Positions 16,958 to 26,164 of a stretch of DNA of 52,451 nucleotides are shown here, one piece after another. The notes below the pieces were generated by a model that saw nothing but the letters and a program-made list of their open reading frames with translations, ran no database searches and had not been told where the DNA came from. Numbering within the stretch: position 1 is the first letter of the stretch; every line of letters begins with the position of its first letter. The DNA is from an uncultured Clostridium sp. (GTDB taxonomy: Bacteria > Bacillota > Clostridia > Clostridiales > Clostridiaceae): assembly GCF_910588715.1 (NCBI RefSeq), contig NZ_CAJURG010000011.1, forward strand, positions 1 to 52,451, written 5' to 3'. The translations under genes were made by a program, and so were the position numbers.

Positions 16958-17194
16958 ATGGAAAGTAATAGAAGTTTAGCCAACATACGAAAAGACATCG
17001 AAAATCATGTAGGTGAAAAGGTAACACTAAAAGCCAATGGTGGAAGAAGGAAGATACTTGTAAATGATGGAGTGATCGAAAGTGTTCATCCTAGTATTTT
17101 TGTTGTAAGATTAGAAAATGACACCCAAAGAACAGTAACTTATAGTTATTCAGACGTTTTGACTAAAACTGTATCATTGTATTATGCAGTATAA
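16958..17194 (+). CDS. veg: Veg protein
   Basis: This 78-aa protein of the Veg/DUF1021 family is a small SH3-like beta-barrel. In Bacillus it stimulates biofilm matrix genes and is expressed very strongly. The family hallmarks IRKDIENHVGEKVTLKANGGR and the C-terminal TYSYSDVLTKTV are visible. It is divergent from yabG, as in Bacillus. It has two tandem promoters and its own terminator. Confidence 0.95.
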   Translation: MESNRSLANIRKDIENHVGEKVTLKANGGRRKILVNDGVIESVHPSIFVVRLENDTQRTVTYSYSDVLTKTVSLYYAV

Positions 17195-17230
17195 ATAAAA
17201 GCTTCGAAAAAATTTCGAAGCTTTTATTTA
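17193..17230 (+). terminator. Terminator of veg
   Basis: A perfect 17-bp stem (17193-17209 with 17213-17229) with a 3-nt loop and a T-rich tail, starting in the veg stop codon. Confidence 0.88.
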
Positions 17231-17624
17231 TTTTATTTAAAAAACTTTTTTGAATATTTCTAAAAACTAACTTTAAGTAATATATTTATAAAGAAATAAA
17301 AAAAGAAAGATGGCGGGTATCCATCTTTCAACTATGGTATAAAAGGGTATTGAGAATTTATGAGAGGTTATATGGTCAATAACCATCTTTATAATACGAC
17401 ATATTTATAATAAAGTCAACATTTTATTTAAAAAAAATAAAATTTTTTTATAAATAAGTCTAAAATTCGACAAAAGAATGAATTAAAATGGAATAGAAGG
17501 TGATAAAAGTAAAATAATTAGAGAATATATTTTTTAAAAATTGTTGAACAGTTAAAGCCTTATTAGAATAAATATATATTTAGAGAATATAAATTATAGT
17601 AGTTATACTATAGGGGGGGATATG
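17231..17624. other. Non-coding region with structured segment
   Basis: No ORF with a ribosome binding site is present. In Bacillus the small sspF gene sits in this interval, but none is seen here. Within 17304-17390 there is a hairpin (GAAAGATGG 17305-17313 with CCATCTTTC 17321-17329), a second hairpin (GGTTAT 17366-17371 with ATAACC 17379-17384), and a second CCATCTTT (17383-17390) that could pair instead with GAAAGATGG. The segment AGAAAGATGGCGG (17304-17316) repeats the start of the veg transcript (16941-16953) with one change. A short hairpin TATAGTA/TACTATA (17595-17612) precedes the next ribosome binding site. Confidence 0.55.
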
Positions 17625-19193
17625 ATGTCTCAGATAGATATTGTTAAAGAAAGTATTCAAAATGAACAATTATTAAGAGAAAATTCTACAAACAATGTAC
17701 TAAAGGGTGAATATTTAATAAAAGACTCTCATCCAGATGTATATCAAATATTAGGAGTAGAAGCTAAGGCTACTATTACAAATAAAGAAACATTAGCAGA
17801 TAAAATAATGGTAGAAGGTCAAATAAATTATTCTGTTATGTATTTATCAGAAGATGAAAGTAAGGTAACTAGTATAAATTCAGTTAGTTTATCAGAAAAG
17901 TTCGCAGACTATCTTGATCTTAATAATGAAGAACATAAAGTGATTTGTGAAGTCGATTGCGTAATAGAACATATTCAAGCTAGTATTATGAATGAACGTA
18001 AGATTGCTATTGATGGAATAAGAACAACTAAATGGCAACTTTATAAGGTTGAAGAATTTGAGTTTGTTAAGGAAATTGAAGGCGGAGAAGATATACAGGT
18101 TAAAAGAAATAGTGAAGAGATAAACCAAATAAAATGCGAAAAAGATATAGAGCTGATGGGAAAATCAATGCTTAAGGTTACAATGGATAAGCCTGAAATA
18201 GATGAAATATTAAAATGTTGCATGAATTTACACAAAAAAGAAGTTAAACTTGGTGATGGAAAAATATATTTCGGTTGCTATTGTAAAATTGAAGTATTAT
18301 GCAAGGGAAAAGATGAAAACGACATATTTGTATTACAAGATGACATTTATTTATCTAAGGAAGAAGAGGCTATTGGGGTAAATAGTGAAATGATTACATC
18401 ACATCAAATAGATATAATAAATTTTGATAGCATAATAAATGCAGATGATTTAGGTGAAAATAGAATTGTAAATGTTGAATTTATGATTAAGGGAAATATT
18501 AAAGTAATATCTAAAGATATAATTGATGTAATAAAAGATGCTTATTCACCTACGAAATCAATAGAATTAACTAAAAAGAATTATGAAATAGGATTAGTTC
18601 ACGGAATAGTTACATCTGAATTAATAGTAAAGGATAATTTATATCCTAAAGATGAAAATGATAAAATTGCTTGTATAATATCTGCTACAGGTTTTCCAGT
18701 TATAACAGATAAGGTTATAGAGGATGATAAAATAAAAATTGAAGGTATTATAAAAGCATTAGTTCTTTATAAAACAACAGATGATGATTGTAAAACAGAT
18801 ATGTGTAATGGTGAGATTCCATTTACGTCAGTTATTGATTTAAAGGGAACAAAACCAGATATGGTTGCTTTATGCAAGGTTCACTTGGAAAATTTAGATG
18901 CAACTATTGAAGCTAATACTATAGGAGTACGAGCAACGCTATCTGTATTAGTTAAAGTATGTTATAAGGTTAATAAAGAGTTAATTGTTGATATAATTGA
19001 AAGTGATGAAGAAAAGGAATGTAAAAAGGCATCAGTGACAATATATGTTGTTAATGTAGGTGATACACTTTGGGATTTGGCTAAAAAGTATAATACAACA
19101 ATGGATTCACTAATAGAAATTAATGAATTAGAAGGTCCAGAGTCGTTAATTGAAGGTAAGAAGATAATTATACCAGGAAAATGTAAATTTTAA
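17625..19193 (+). CDS. SPOCS (DUF3794) and LysM domain protein
   Basis: This 522-aa protein has SPOCS/DUF3794 repeats (first repeat with GEYLIKDSHPDVYQILGVEAKATITNK-like text at about residues 28-55, others in the middle and around 330-450) and a C-terminal LysM at about 472-520 (YVVNVGDTLWDLAKKYNTT). Related proteins in Bacillus and Clostridium (SafA, SpoVID, CotE-linked, SipL) sit at the cortex-coat interface, with LysM binding the peptidoglycan or a partner. SipL of C. difficile has the same domain order, so a coat-anchoring role is inferred. Two adjacent ATGs exist; 17625 has better spacing from the G-run than 17622. Confidence 0.88.
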   Translation: MSQIDIVKESIQNEQLLRENSTNNVLKGEYLIKDSHPDVYQILGVEAKATITNKETLADKIMVEGQINYSVMYLSEDESKVTSINSVSLSEKFADYLDLNNEEHKVICEVDCVIEHIQASIMNERKIAIDGIRTTKWQLYKVEEFEFVKEIEGGEDIQVKRNSEEINQIKCEKDIELMGKSMLKVTMDKPEIDEILKCCMNLHKKEVKLGDGKIYFGCYCKIEVLCKGKDENDIFVLQDDIYLSKEEEAIGVNSEMITSHQIDIINFDSIINADDLGENRIVNVEFMIKGNIKVISKDIIDVIKDAYSPTKSIELTKKNYEIGLVHGIVTSELIVKDNLYPKDENDKIACIISATGFPVITDKVIEDDKIKIEGIIKALVLYKTTDDDCKTDMCNGEIPFTSVIDLKGTKPDMVALCKVHLENLDATIEANTIGVRATLSVLVKVCYKVNKELIVDIIESDEEKECKKASVTIYVVNVGDTLWDLAKKYNTTMDSLIEINELEGPESLIEGKKIIIPGKCKF

Positions 19194-19210
19194 TAATATT
19201 TAATAATATG

Positions 19211-19247
19211 AAGGCTATTGCAATATTGTATGCAATAGCCTTTTATC
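19211..19247 (+). terminator. Terminator of SPOCS/LysM gene
   Basis: A perfect 12-bp stem (19211-19222 with 19231-19242), 8-nt loop and a T-rich tail. Confidence 0.85.
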
Positions 19248-19308
19248 ATTTTTGAATATATTTTGTACTATTGGATAAAATAAGAAATATCTGATTTGAG
19301 GTGATAAA

Positions 19309-20142
19309 TTGAGCGAGAAAGTAAGTGGTAATTTAATTATAATTGGAGGAGCCGAAGATAAAAAGGGTGATAAGGAAATATTAAAAAGAGTAGCAAAGTA
19401 TATAGATCCTAAAAATGAAAAATTAATAATAGCAACCATAGCAACACAATACCCAGAAAAAAGTTATGAAAACTATAAAAATATATTTTCTAATTTGGGA
19501 GTTGAAAATATAGATAAGCTAGATATTAGTAATAGAGAAGAGGCTTTTAAAAAAGAAAATATTGATTTAATAAACGATGCAAGCTCATTATTCTTTACTG
19601 GCGGAGATCAACTAAGAATTACTAGCATGATAGGGGGAACTCCTGTATATGATGCTATAAAGAATCTTTGCATTAATGGAGGATTAATTGCAGGGACATC
19701 AGCTGGTGCATCTGTCATGAGTGACACAATGATAGTTGAAGGAGAAGATGATGAATCACCACATAAATGTACTTTAAAAATGTCTCCAGGTTTAGGATTA
19801 GTAAACAATATAATAATAGATCAACATTTTGCTCAAAGAGGAAGAATAGGAAGATTACTAACTGCTATAGCTCAAAATCCTGAAGTGTTAGGAATAGGAA
19901 TAGATGAAGATACAGCAATAGTAGTAAGTGATAAAGGCACAGCAGAAGTTATTGGATCGGGAGCTGTATACTTTATAGATGGAAGTTCAATTAGTTATAG
20001 CAATGTATCAGAACAATACAGTGATGAGATTCTTAGTATATTTAATGTAAAAATACATGTATTAAAAGAAGGAAATAGATTTAATTTATTAGATAAGGTT
20101 CCGTTTGAGGAGGATAATAATTTTTATGAAAATCATAAATAG
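19309..20142 (+). CDS. cphB: Cyanophycinase
   Basis: CphB is a serine exopeptidase (family S51) that cuts cyanophycin, a multi-L-arginyl-poly-L-aspartate polymer, into beta-Asp-Arg dipeptides. The nucleophile motif GTSAGAS holds Ser131. GGAEDKKGD at the N-terminus and FFTGGDQLRI before the nucleophile are typical. The product is 277 aa, normal. The start is TTG at 19309 behind GAGGTGA. It overlaps cphA by 17 nt, so breakdown and synthesis genes are translationally coupled. Confidence 0.93.
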   Translation: MSEKVSGNLIIIGGAEDKKGDKEILKRVAKYIDPKNEKLIIATIATQYPEKSYENYKNIFSNLGVENIDKLDISNREEAFKKENIDLINDASSLFFTGGDQLRITSMIGGTPVYDAIKNLCINGGLIAGTSAGASVMSDTMIVEGEDDESPHKCTLKMSPGLGLVNNIIIDQHFAQRGRIGRLLTAIAQNPEVLGIGIDEDTAIVVSDKGTAEVIGSGAVYFIDGSSISYSNVSEQYSDEILSIFNVKIHVLKEGNRFNLLDKVPFEEDNNFYENHK

Positions 20143-22741
20143 TATTGTGTATAATGGAAGGAATATACATTCTCATAAAAAGTGTATACAATTAGATGTA
20201 GACTTAGAGGGGTATTCAGAGATACCTAGTAAAGATATTAAAGATTTCAATAAAAACTTAGTAAAAATGATTCCAATTCTTAAAACTCATAGATGTGGAA
20301 TAGATGAAGAAGGTGGATTTGTAAAAAGGTTAGAAGAAGGAACATACTTAGCTCATATTTGTGAACACATTATTATTGCTATACAAAATATTTTAGGTAT
20401 AGATGTAGCTTATGGAAAAGCTAGAGAAGTTGAGGGTGATAAATATATAATTGTATATCAATATGAGTATCCTAAGGTTGGAATTGAAGTTGCAAAATTA
20501 TCAGTAGATATTATTAATTCATTAATAGATAATAAAAAAATTGGATTTAATGATAGGATGAATATAATTAAATCTATTATTCCAGAAGAAACTATAGGAC
20601 CTAGTGCACTAGAAATTTGTAATGCAGCTAAAAATCTTGGATTACCAGTTATAAAAATGGGTAATAGTGGCTTTTATCAAATTGGTTATGGAAAACAAGG
20701 AAGGATAATAGAATCTGCAATTACTAATTCTACGAGTTGTGTTTCTGCTGATATTTCATGTGATAAGTTATTAACTAAAGAATTATTAAGCATACAAAAT
20801 TTACCTGTTTCAATAGGTAAAAAGGTAAGTAATGTAATTGATTTATTAAAAACTGCAGAAGAAATAGGATACCCTGTTGTTTTAAAGCCAGAGTTTGGAA
20901 GTAAGGGCAGAGGGGTTATATTAAAAATAACTACCGAAAAGGAATTACTAAAGTACTATAAAAGATTAACAGAGGATTTTAAGGATATATTGATTGAGAA
21001 ATATTACGAGGGAGATGACTACAGAGTTTGCATAGTTGGAGATAAAGTTGTAGCAGTTTCAAAGAGAGTTCCTCCCTTTATAGTTGGAGATGGAGAAAAG
21101 AGTGTTAAAGAACTAATTGATGAGCTAAATAATGATGAGCTTAGGGGAGAAGATCACGAGAAACCATTAACTAAGGTGAAATTTGATAACGAATTAGAAC
21201 GTAACTTAAGTAAGAGTAATTATGATTTAAGTTCTGTATTAAAGAGTGGGGAAAAATTATTTTTAAGACAAAATTCAAATTTATCTACAGGTGGATTAGC
21301 TATAGATTATACAGATGTTATTTCAGAAGAAAATAAAGAAATATGTATAAGAGCAGCAAAGGCTATAGGACTTGATATATGTGGAGTTGATGTTTGTACA
21401 ACGGATATTACTAAATCATTAATGAATGATGGTGCTATAATTGAAGTTAATGCTGCACCAGGTTTGAGAATGCATTCATATCCATCTGAAGGTATAAGAA
21501 GAAATATTGGAAGTCATATTATAAATTTAATGTATAATAATAATCCTAAAAATATACCTGTCGTTGCGATTACTGGGACAAATGGTAAGACAACAACCAC
21601 TAGAATAATAAATAGCACATTATCAAGAATGGGATATTGTGTAGGTATGACAAGCACTGATGGAATATATATAAATGGAAAATGTATTGATGTTGGTGAT
21701 GATACAGGTTTTGAAAGTGCTAAATGTATATTGTTCAATAAGGATGTAGATATTGCAGTTTTAGAAACTGCAAGGGGCGGAATTATAAAAAAAGGATTGG
21801 CTTATGATTTGGCAGATGTTGCAGTGATAACTAATATTACTGATGATCATTTAGGAATAGACAATATAAATTCTATGGAAGAGCTTTGTAAAGTAAAATC
21901 ATTAGTTGCAGAAGCAGTTAAGAAGGATGGAAATGTAATTATTAATGCTGATGATAAGTGGAGCAAAGAAATTATTAATAGAATAAATTCAAATATAATT
22001 TATTATTCTTCTGATTTTAACAATGAGTTGATAAAAGAAAATATAAACAAAAAAAAGACAGCTATATATATAAAAGATAATTATATATATGTTAATAATA
22101 GAGGAAGAGAATATAAGGTAGTCAATATTAATGATATTCCTATAACGTTAAATGGAACATTAGAATTTAATGTAGAAAATGCAATGGCGGCTTGTGCTGC
22201 ATTAGTAGCTATGGAAATTGATTATAGTATGATAAAAATAGGATTAAAAAATTTTAACTTAGAAGATAACTTAGGAAGATTTAATATCTATGATTATAAT
22301 GGAATAAAGGTTGTATTAGATTATGGTCATAATATAGAAGGATATAAAAAGGTTTTACCAACATTAAAATCTATTGGTAAGGGAAAGATTACAGGAATAA
22401 TTGGTATTCCTTGTGATAGAAATGATTATGTAGCTAAAGAAGTAGGAAATATAAGTGCTAAATATCTTGATAAGATAATAATTAAAGAAGATAAGGATAG
22501 ACGTGGTAGGGAAAGTGGGGAAGTGCCTAAATTAATTAAAGAAGGTATATTGGAAATAAATAAAAATGCAAATATAAAAATAATATTAAATGAGGTTGAG
22601 GCTTTAAAAGTAGCATTAAATGAAGCTTCAAGAGGAGATATTATAATTGTATTTTTTGAAAAATTCAAACCGCTAGTTGAGTTTATAGAATCAATTCAAG
22701 AAGATGATACAAATTTAGGAAATGTTGTTAATTCAAATTAA
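20126..22741 (+). CDS. cphA: Cyanophycin synthetase
   Basis: CphA1 builds cyanophycin by adding Asp and then Arg in two ATP-dependent steps. The 871-aa protein has the three expected parts: an N-terminal domain (about 1-165), an ATP-grasp domain (about 200-470; GSKGRGV loop, GDDYRVCIVGDKVVAVSKR) and a Mur-ligase-like domain whose P-loop is GTNGKTTT (484-491). The TTG at 20105 gives a longer reading, but ATG 20126 with GAGGAGG (20107-20113) and the family start MKI-xx-VYNGRN fit better. In C. perfringens, cyanophycin genes have been linked to spore assembly, and the spore-gene neighbourhood here agrees. Confidence 0.94.
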   Translation: MKIINSIVYNGRNIHSHKKCIQLDVDLEGYSEIPSKDIKDFNKNLVKMIPILKTHRCGIDEEGGFVKRLEEGTYLAHICEHIIIAIQNILGIDVAYGKAREVEGDKYIIVYQYEYPKVGIEVAKLSVDIINSLIDNKKIGFNDRMNIIKSIIPEETIGPSALEICNAAKNLGLPVIKMGNSGFYQIGYGKQGRIIESAITNSTSCVSADISCDKLLTKELLSIQNLPVSIGKKVSNVIDLLKTAEEIGYPVVLKPEFGSKGRGVILKITTEKELLKYYKRLTEDFKDILIEKYYEGDDYRVCIVGDKVVAVSKRVPPFIVGDGEKSVKELIDELNNDELRGEDHEKPLTKVKFDNELERNLSKSNYDLSSVLKSGEKLFLRQNSNLSTGGLAIDYTDVISEENKEICIRAAKAIGLDICGVDVCTTDITKSLMNDGAIIEVNAAPGLRMHSYPSEGIRRNIGSHIINLMYNNNPKNIPVVAITGTNGKTTTTRIINSTLSRMGYCVGMTSTDGIYINGKCIDVGDDTGFESAKCILFNKDVDIAVLETARGGIIKKGLAYDLADVAVITNITDDHLGIDNINSMEELCKVKSLVAEAVKKDGNVIINADDKWSKEIINRINSNIIYYSSDFNNELIKENINKKKTAIYIKDNYIYVNNRGREYKVVNINDIPITLNGTLEFNVENAMAACAALVAMEIDYSMIKIGLKNFNLEDNLGRFNIYDYNGIKVVLDYGHNIEGYKKVLPTLKSIGKGKITGIIGIPCDRNDYVAKEVGNISAKYLDKIIIKEDKDRRGRESGEVPKLIKEGILEINKNANIKIILNEVEALKVALNEASRGDIIIVFFEKFKPLVEFIESIQEDDTNLGNVVNSN

Positions 22742-22796
22742 AGAATGCAGCAATGATATATTTACTATAAGAAAAATAATATATATAATATTACTT

Positions 22797-22832
22797 GTAA
22801 AGTTCAGGGTTCAATACTCTGAACTTTAATTT
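22797..22832 (+). terminator. Hairpin after cphA, probable terminator
   Basis: TAAAGTTCAG (22798-22807) pairs with CTGAACTTTA (22819-22828), then ATTT. The T-run is weak, so partial read-through into ispE is likely. Confidence 0.5.
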
Positions 22833-22868
22833 AAAAGTATGCATTTTCCATTGAAAGGATTTGAATAT

Positions 22869-23714
22869 ATGAAGATAAAGGCTTATGCAAAAATTAATAT
22901 TTCTTTAGATATAGTAGGGAAAAGAGAAAATGATGGATATCATTTGTTAAGAATGATAATGCAAAATATAGATTTGTATGATGAAATATCAATAGAAAAA
23001 CAAAAGGAAGGTATAACAATAAGTTGTAATAAAAATTACGTTCCTACTGACTCAAAAAATTTAGCTTATAAAGCTGCAAGTTTGTTTAAGGAAATATATA
23101 ACATTGAAGAAGGAGTTTATATTGATATTACAAAAAATATTCCAGTGTCTGCGGGATTAGCTGGGGGAAGTACTGATGCAGCAGCTGTTTTAAAGCTTAT
23201 GAATAGGATTTTTGATGTAAATGCGTCAGATGAAGAATTAATGAATATTGGATTAAAATTAGGTGCAGATATTCCATATTGTATTAATGGAGGTACGGCT
23301 CTTTGTGAAGGAATTGGAGAAAAATTAACTACTTTAAAACCTTTTAAAGATAAAATATTAGTTTTAGTAAAGCCTAGCTTTGGAGTTTCAACTAAAGAAG
23401 TATATAAAACTTTTAATTTAGAGAGAGTTAGGGTGCATCCTAAAACTGAAAGTTTAATGGAAGCTATGGAAAATGATGATTTGTATTATGTTGCAAATAA
23501 CATGAAAAATTTATTAGAAAATGTAACTTTAAGAAAGCACAACATATTAATAAAAATAAAAGAAGATATGTATAGATATGGTGCATTAGGTGCAATGATG
23601 AGCGGAAGTGGCCCAAGTGTTTTTGCATTTTTTGATGATATGTTAAAAGCTCAAAGATGTTATGAGAAAATGAAGGAAAATTATAAGGAAGTATTTTTAA
23701 CTAGAACTATTTAA
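22869..23714 (+). CDS. ispE: 4-diphosphocytidyl-2-C-methyl-D-erythritol kinase
   Basis: IspE phosphorylates CDP-ME in the MEP route to isoprenoids. The 281-aa GHMP kinase has the N-terminal KAYAKINISLDI, the ATP-binding PVSAGLAGGSTDAA and the C-terminal MSGSGPSVFA motifs. A longer ORF starts at 22839, but ATG 22869 has AAAGGAT at 8-nt spacing and matches the usual IspE length. Linkage to yabG/veg is conserved with Bacillus, although the cph genes and the SPOCS gene lie between them here. Confidence 0.95.
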   Translation: MKIKAYAKINISLDIVGKRENDGYHLLRMIMQNIDLYDEISIEKQKEGITISCNKNYVPTDSKNLAYKAASLFKEIYNIEEGVYIDITKNIPVSAGLAGGSTDAAAVLKLMNRIFDVNASDEELMNIGLKLGADIPYCINGGTALCEGIGEKLTTLKPFKDKILVLVKPSFGVSTKEVYKTFNLERVRVHPKTESLMEAMENDDLYYVANNMKNLLENVTLRKHNILIKIKEDMYRYGALGAMMSGSGPSVFAFFDDMLKAQRCYEKMKENYKEVFLTRTI

Positions 23715-23738
23715 ATAAAAATTAAATATAAATGAATA

Positions 23739-23779
23739 AACCCCTTTAAAATGTCAATACTTAAAGCTAGAAAGGGGTT
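23739..23779 (+). promoter_or_regulatory. Hairpin that sequesters the spoIIR ribosome binding site
   Basis: AACCCCTTT (23739-23747) is fully complementary to AAAGGGGTT (23771-23779), which contains the spoIIR Shine-Dalgarno. The 23-nt loop and 9-bp stem could mask initiation. There is no T-run, so it is not a good terminator. Confidence 0.45.
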
Positions 23780-23785
23780 ATGTTT

Positions 23786-24466
23786 ATGAAAAAGTATATT
23801 TATTTTATCTTATCTTTATTTTTAATAATTTTTGTTTTAAATGGATGTCAAGTTAGTGAGAATAATTTTAATGAAAATAGTTTAGAATTAACAACATTAA
23901 ATTACAATGAAATTAAGGACAAGCTTATAAGATTTCATGTTATAGCAAATAGTGACACAGAAGAGGATCAAAATCTTAAATTAAAGGTTAGAGATAGGGT
24001 TGTTGAGGCATTAAGTGGAAAATTAAGTGGAGTAACTTCATTAGAAGAGGCAGAAATTGAATTAGAAAAAAACATTGAATATGTTAATAAGATTGCAAAA
24101 GAAGTTATTGAAGAAAATAATTATACTTATGAAGTAAATACAATGTTATCTTATGAAAATTTTCCAGATAAAGTTTATGGAGATTGTGTTTTCCCACAAG
24201 GAAATTATGAAGCTTTTAGGGTCATAATTGGAGAGGGAAAGGGGCAAAATTGGTGGTGTGTTATGTTTCCATCATTATGCTTTGTTGATGAAAGTAAAAA
24301 TTCAGTAGATTCTACTAATTTAAAAGATGAGATTGCAAATATAGAATCTAAAAATTATAATATAACAAATGAATATAAAGAAAAAAATGATGAATCAAAT
24401 AATGTTAACAGTGAAATTAAATTTAAGTTTAAGGTGGTAGAAGCTGTAGAAAACATGTTTGATTAA
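23786..24466 (+). CDS. spoIIR: Stage II sporulation protein R
   Basis: SpoIIR is made in the forespore under sigma-F and is secreted across the septum, where it triggers SpoIIGA to process pro-sigma-E. The signature LIRFHVIANSDTEEDQ and KLKVRDRVVEAL are present at about residues 45-75. The N-terminus is a signal peptide ending in LNGC (Cys21), so the protein may be a lipoprotein. The C-terminal part includes WWCVMFPSLCFVD. ATG 23780 is too close to the GGGG; ATG 23786 is preferred (226 aa). The ribosome binding site lies in a hairpin (listed). The PP-loop gene follows 16 nt later. Confidence 0.94.
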   Translation: MKKYIYFILSLFLIIFVLNGCQVSENNFNENSLELTTLNYNEIKDKLIRFHVIANSDTEEDQNLKLKVRDRVVEALSGKLSGVTSLEEAEIELEKNIEYVNKIAKEVIEENNYTYEVNTMLSYENFPDKVYGDCVFPQGNYEAFRVIIGEGKGQNWWCVMFPSLCFVDESKNSVDSTNLKDEIANIESKNYNITNEYKEKNDESNNVNSEIKFKFKVVEAVENMFD

Positions 24467-24482
24467 TTAGGAGGATAAAAGT

Positions 24483-25472
24483 ATGGCAAAAGCATTAGCT
24501 ATGATTTCAGGAGGGCTAGATAGTATTTTAGCAGCAAAATTAATAAAGGAGCAAGGGATAGATGTATTAGGAATTTGTTTTAGATCGTATTTCTTTAGCG
24601 AGGAAAGTGCTATAAAAATGACGAAACAAATAGATATACCATTATTAGTAGTGGATTTTTCACCAGAACATTTAGAGCTTGTGAAAAATCCTAAACACGG
24701 TAGAGGAAAAAATATGAATCCTTGCATAGATTGTCATGCAATGATGATGAACTATGCAGGAAAATTATTAGAGGAACATAATGCAGATTTTATTATTACA
24801 GGTGAAGTATTAAATCAACGTCCTATGTCTCAAAATAAGCAAGCTTTAAATATAGTAAAGAAAGAATCAGGGTTTGCTAATAAAATTTTAAGACCATTAT
24901 GTGCAAAAAATATGGAACCTACAGAAATGGAATTAAGCGGTTTAGTTAATAGGGAAAAATTATTAAACATAACAGGCAGAAGTAGAAAGCCACAAATGGA
25001 ATTAGCTGCAAAATGGGGAATAACTGAATATCCATCACCAGCTGGGGGATGTAAGTTAACAGAACCTAATTATGCATTAAGATTAAAGGATCTTTTAAGT
25101 TTTAAAGAAGAAGTAAATGAAGATGAATTAAGTCTTTTAAGATATGGAAGACATTTTAGAACTGAAGATAATAATAAAATAATAGTTGCAAGAACTCAAG
25201 AAGAGGGAGATGCTATTAAATCACTTATACATAAAGAATATTATTCATTCCATACAATTAAATTTTCTGGAGCACTTGTGTTATTAGAAGAAAAAGGAAC
25301 AGAAAATGATATACATTTAGCAGCTAGAATTGCAGCTAGATATAGTAAGGGAAGAGAAGAAGCACAAGTTGAAGTTAAATATGGAATATACGGGCAAAAA
25401 CTAGAAAACATTATAGTTGTAGAACCTATAAGTGATAAGGAACTAGAGAAATATATGATTTCTATAAAATAG
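24483..25472 (+). CDS. PP-loop ATPase, MnmA/ThiI-like (COG0482-type)
   Basis: This 329-aa protein begins with the PP-loop SGGLDS (residues 9-14), used to adenylate a tRNA base or a similar substrate. Cys-containing motifs NPCIDCH and AGGCKLTEP follow, in positions like those of the MnmA catalytic and persulfide cysteines. Overall it matches a clade annotated as tRNA-thiouridylase- or ThiI-like in clostridia, distinct from MnmA itself. The C-terminal part (about 215-329) is an uncharacterised extension. It probably modifies tRNA or makes a thiolated product; the exact target is not evident. The ribosome binding site is AGGAGG. Confidence 0.82.
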   Translation: MAKALAMISGGLDSILAAKLIKEQGIDVLGICFRSYFFSEESAIKMTKQIDIPLLVVDFSPEHLELVKNPKHGRGKNMNPCIDCHAMMMNYAGKLLEEHNADFIITGEVLNQRPMSQNKQALNIVKKESGFANKILRPLCAKNMEPTEMELSGLVNREKLLNITGRSRKPQMELAAKWGITEYPSPAGGCKLTEPNYALRLKDLLSFKEEVNEDELSLLRYGRHFRTEDNNKIIVARTQEEGDAIKSLIHKEYYSFHTIKFSGALVLLEEKGTENDIHLAARIAARYSKGREEAQVEVKYGIYGQKLENIIVVEPISDKELEKYMISIK

Positions 25473-25481
25473 GGGGATAAA

Positions 25482-25898
25482 ATGGAAAAGAGAGCTATTA
25501 TATCTGTAAAAAGTACATCAAATTTGGATGCTAATGAAGTAATTGAAGTGGTAACTCCAGGAACATTTATTATTGATGAACAAGGTTTTAAAGCAATATA
25601 TGAAGAATCAGAAATATCAGGTATGGATGGAACAACTACTACTTTAAATATAAAAGATGATATGATGATATTAGAGAGAGTTGGATCTACAACTACAAAT
25701 ATGGAGTTTAAAGAAGGAGAGGTTGCTGTTTCTTTATATAAAACACCATATGGTATATTAAATTTAAATGTTGATACTGAAGAATTAAATATAAGTATTA
25801 ATGAAAATGGTGGTAAAATTTATTCTAAGTATATTCTAGGTCTTGAAGGTCAAGAAGGAATAATTACTGAACTAGATATAAAAATAAATGTAAATTAA
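25482..25898 (+). CDS. DUF1934 (YwiB-like) beta-barrel protein
   Basis: A 138-aa protein of the DUF1934/YwiB family, a small calycin-like beta barrel of unknown function. Typical features are the N-terminal AIISVKSTS strand, LERVGSTTTNMEF in the middle and a C-terminal LDIKINVN strand. It is 9 nt from the upstream gene and ends at a strong terminator, so it closes the spoIIR-to-25.9 kb transcript. No catalytic motif is evident. Confidence 0.88.
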   Translation: MEKRAIISVKSTSNLDANEVIEVVTPGTFIIDEQGFKAIYEESEISGMDGTTTTLNIKDDMMILERVGSTTTNMEFKEGEVAVSLYKTPYGILNLNVDTEELNISINENGGKIYSKYILGLEGQEGIITELDIKINVN

Positions 25899-25906
25899 AT
25901 TTTAGG

Positions 25907-25955
25907 AGCTATATCATATTAAAATTTTTTGATTTAATATGATATAGCTTTTTTA
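25907..25955 (+). terminator. Terminator of DUF1934 gene
   Basis: A perfect 17-bp stem (25907-25923 with 25933-25949), 9-nt loop and a seven-base T-run. Confidence 0.88.
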
Positions 25956-26164
25956 TAGAATTTTTATTAATAAAATTATTAAAAGCGTATATTTTTAATT
26001 TAGTAAAGCCTTATAAAAATAATTAAATAAAAATAGTATTAAAAAAGAAGTGAGTAATATAAATAATTATGTAGTTATAATATTAATTTTTAAAATTTTA
26101 TTTTATTGAATTAAATGTGAAGAATTTAAAAGCAAGTTAAATAAAGTTTGATATGGGGGTAAAA

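Noticed and set aside
17231..17624. A small acid-soluble spore protein gene (sspF) in the Bacillus position after veg
   Set aside because: No ORF of suitable size with a ribosome binding site exists in this interval on either strand.
20105..22741. Upstream alternative starts read by the longest frame in several genes (cphA, murA, spoIID, atpA, atpC, ispE, pyrG, thlA, rpiB, ywmB-like)
   Set aside because: In each case a downstream ATG with a well-spaced ribosome binding site matches the family N-terminus better.
25956..26164. Possible CTP-sensing attenuator upstream of pyrG
   Set aside because: The known Gram-positive mechanism needs a GGG start and a leader terminator; no such hairpin with a T-run was found after the DUF1934 terminator.
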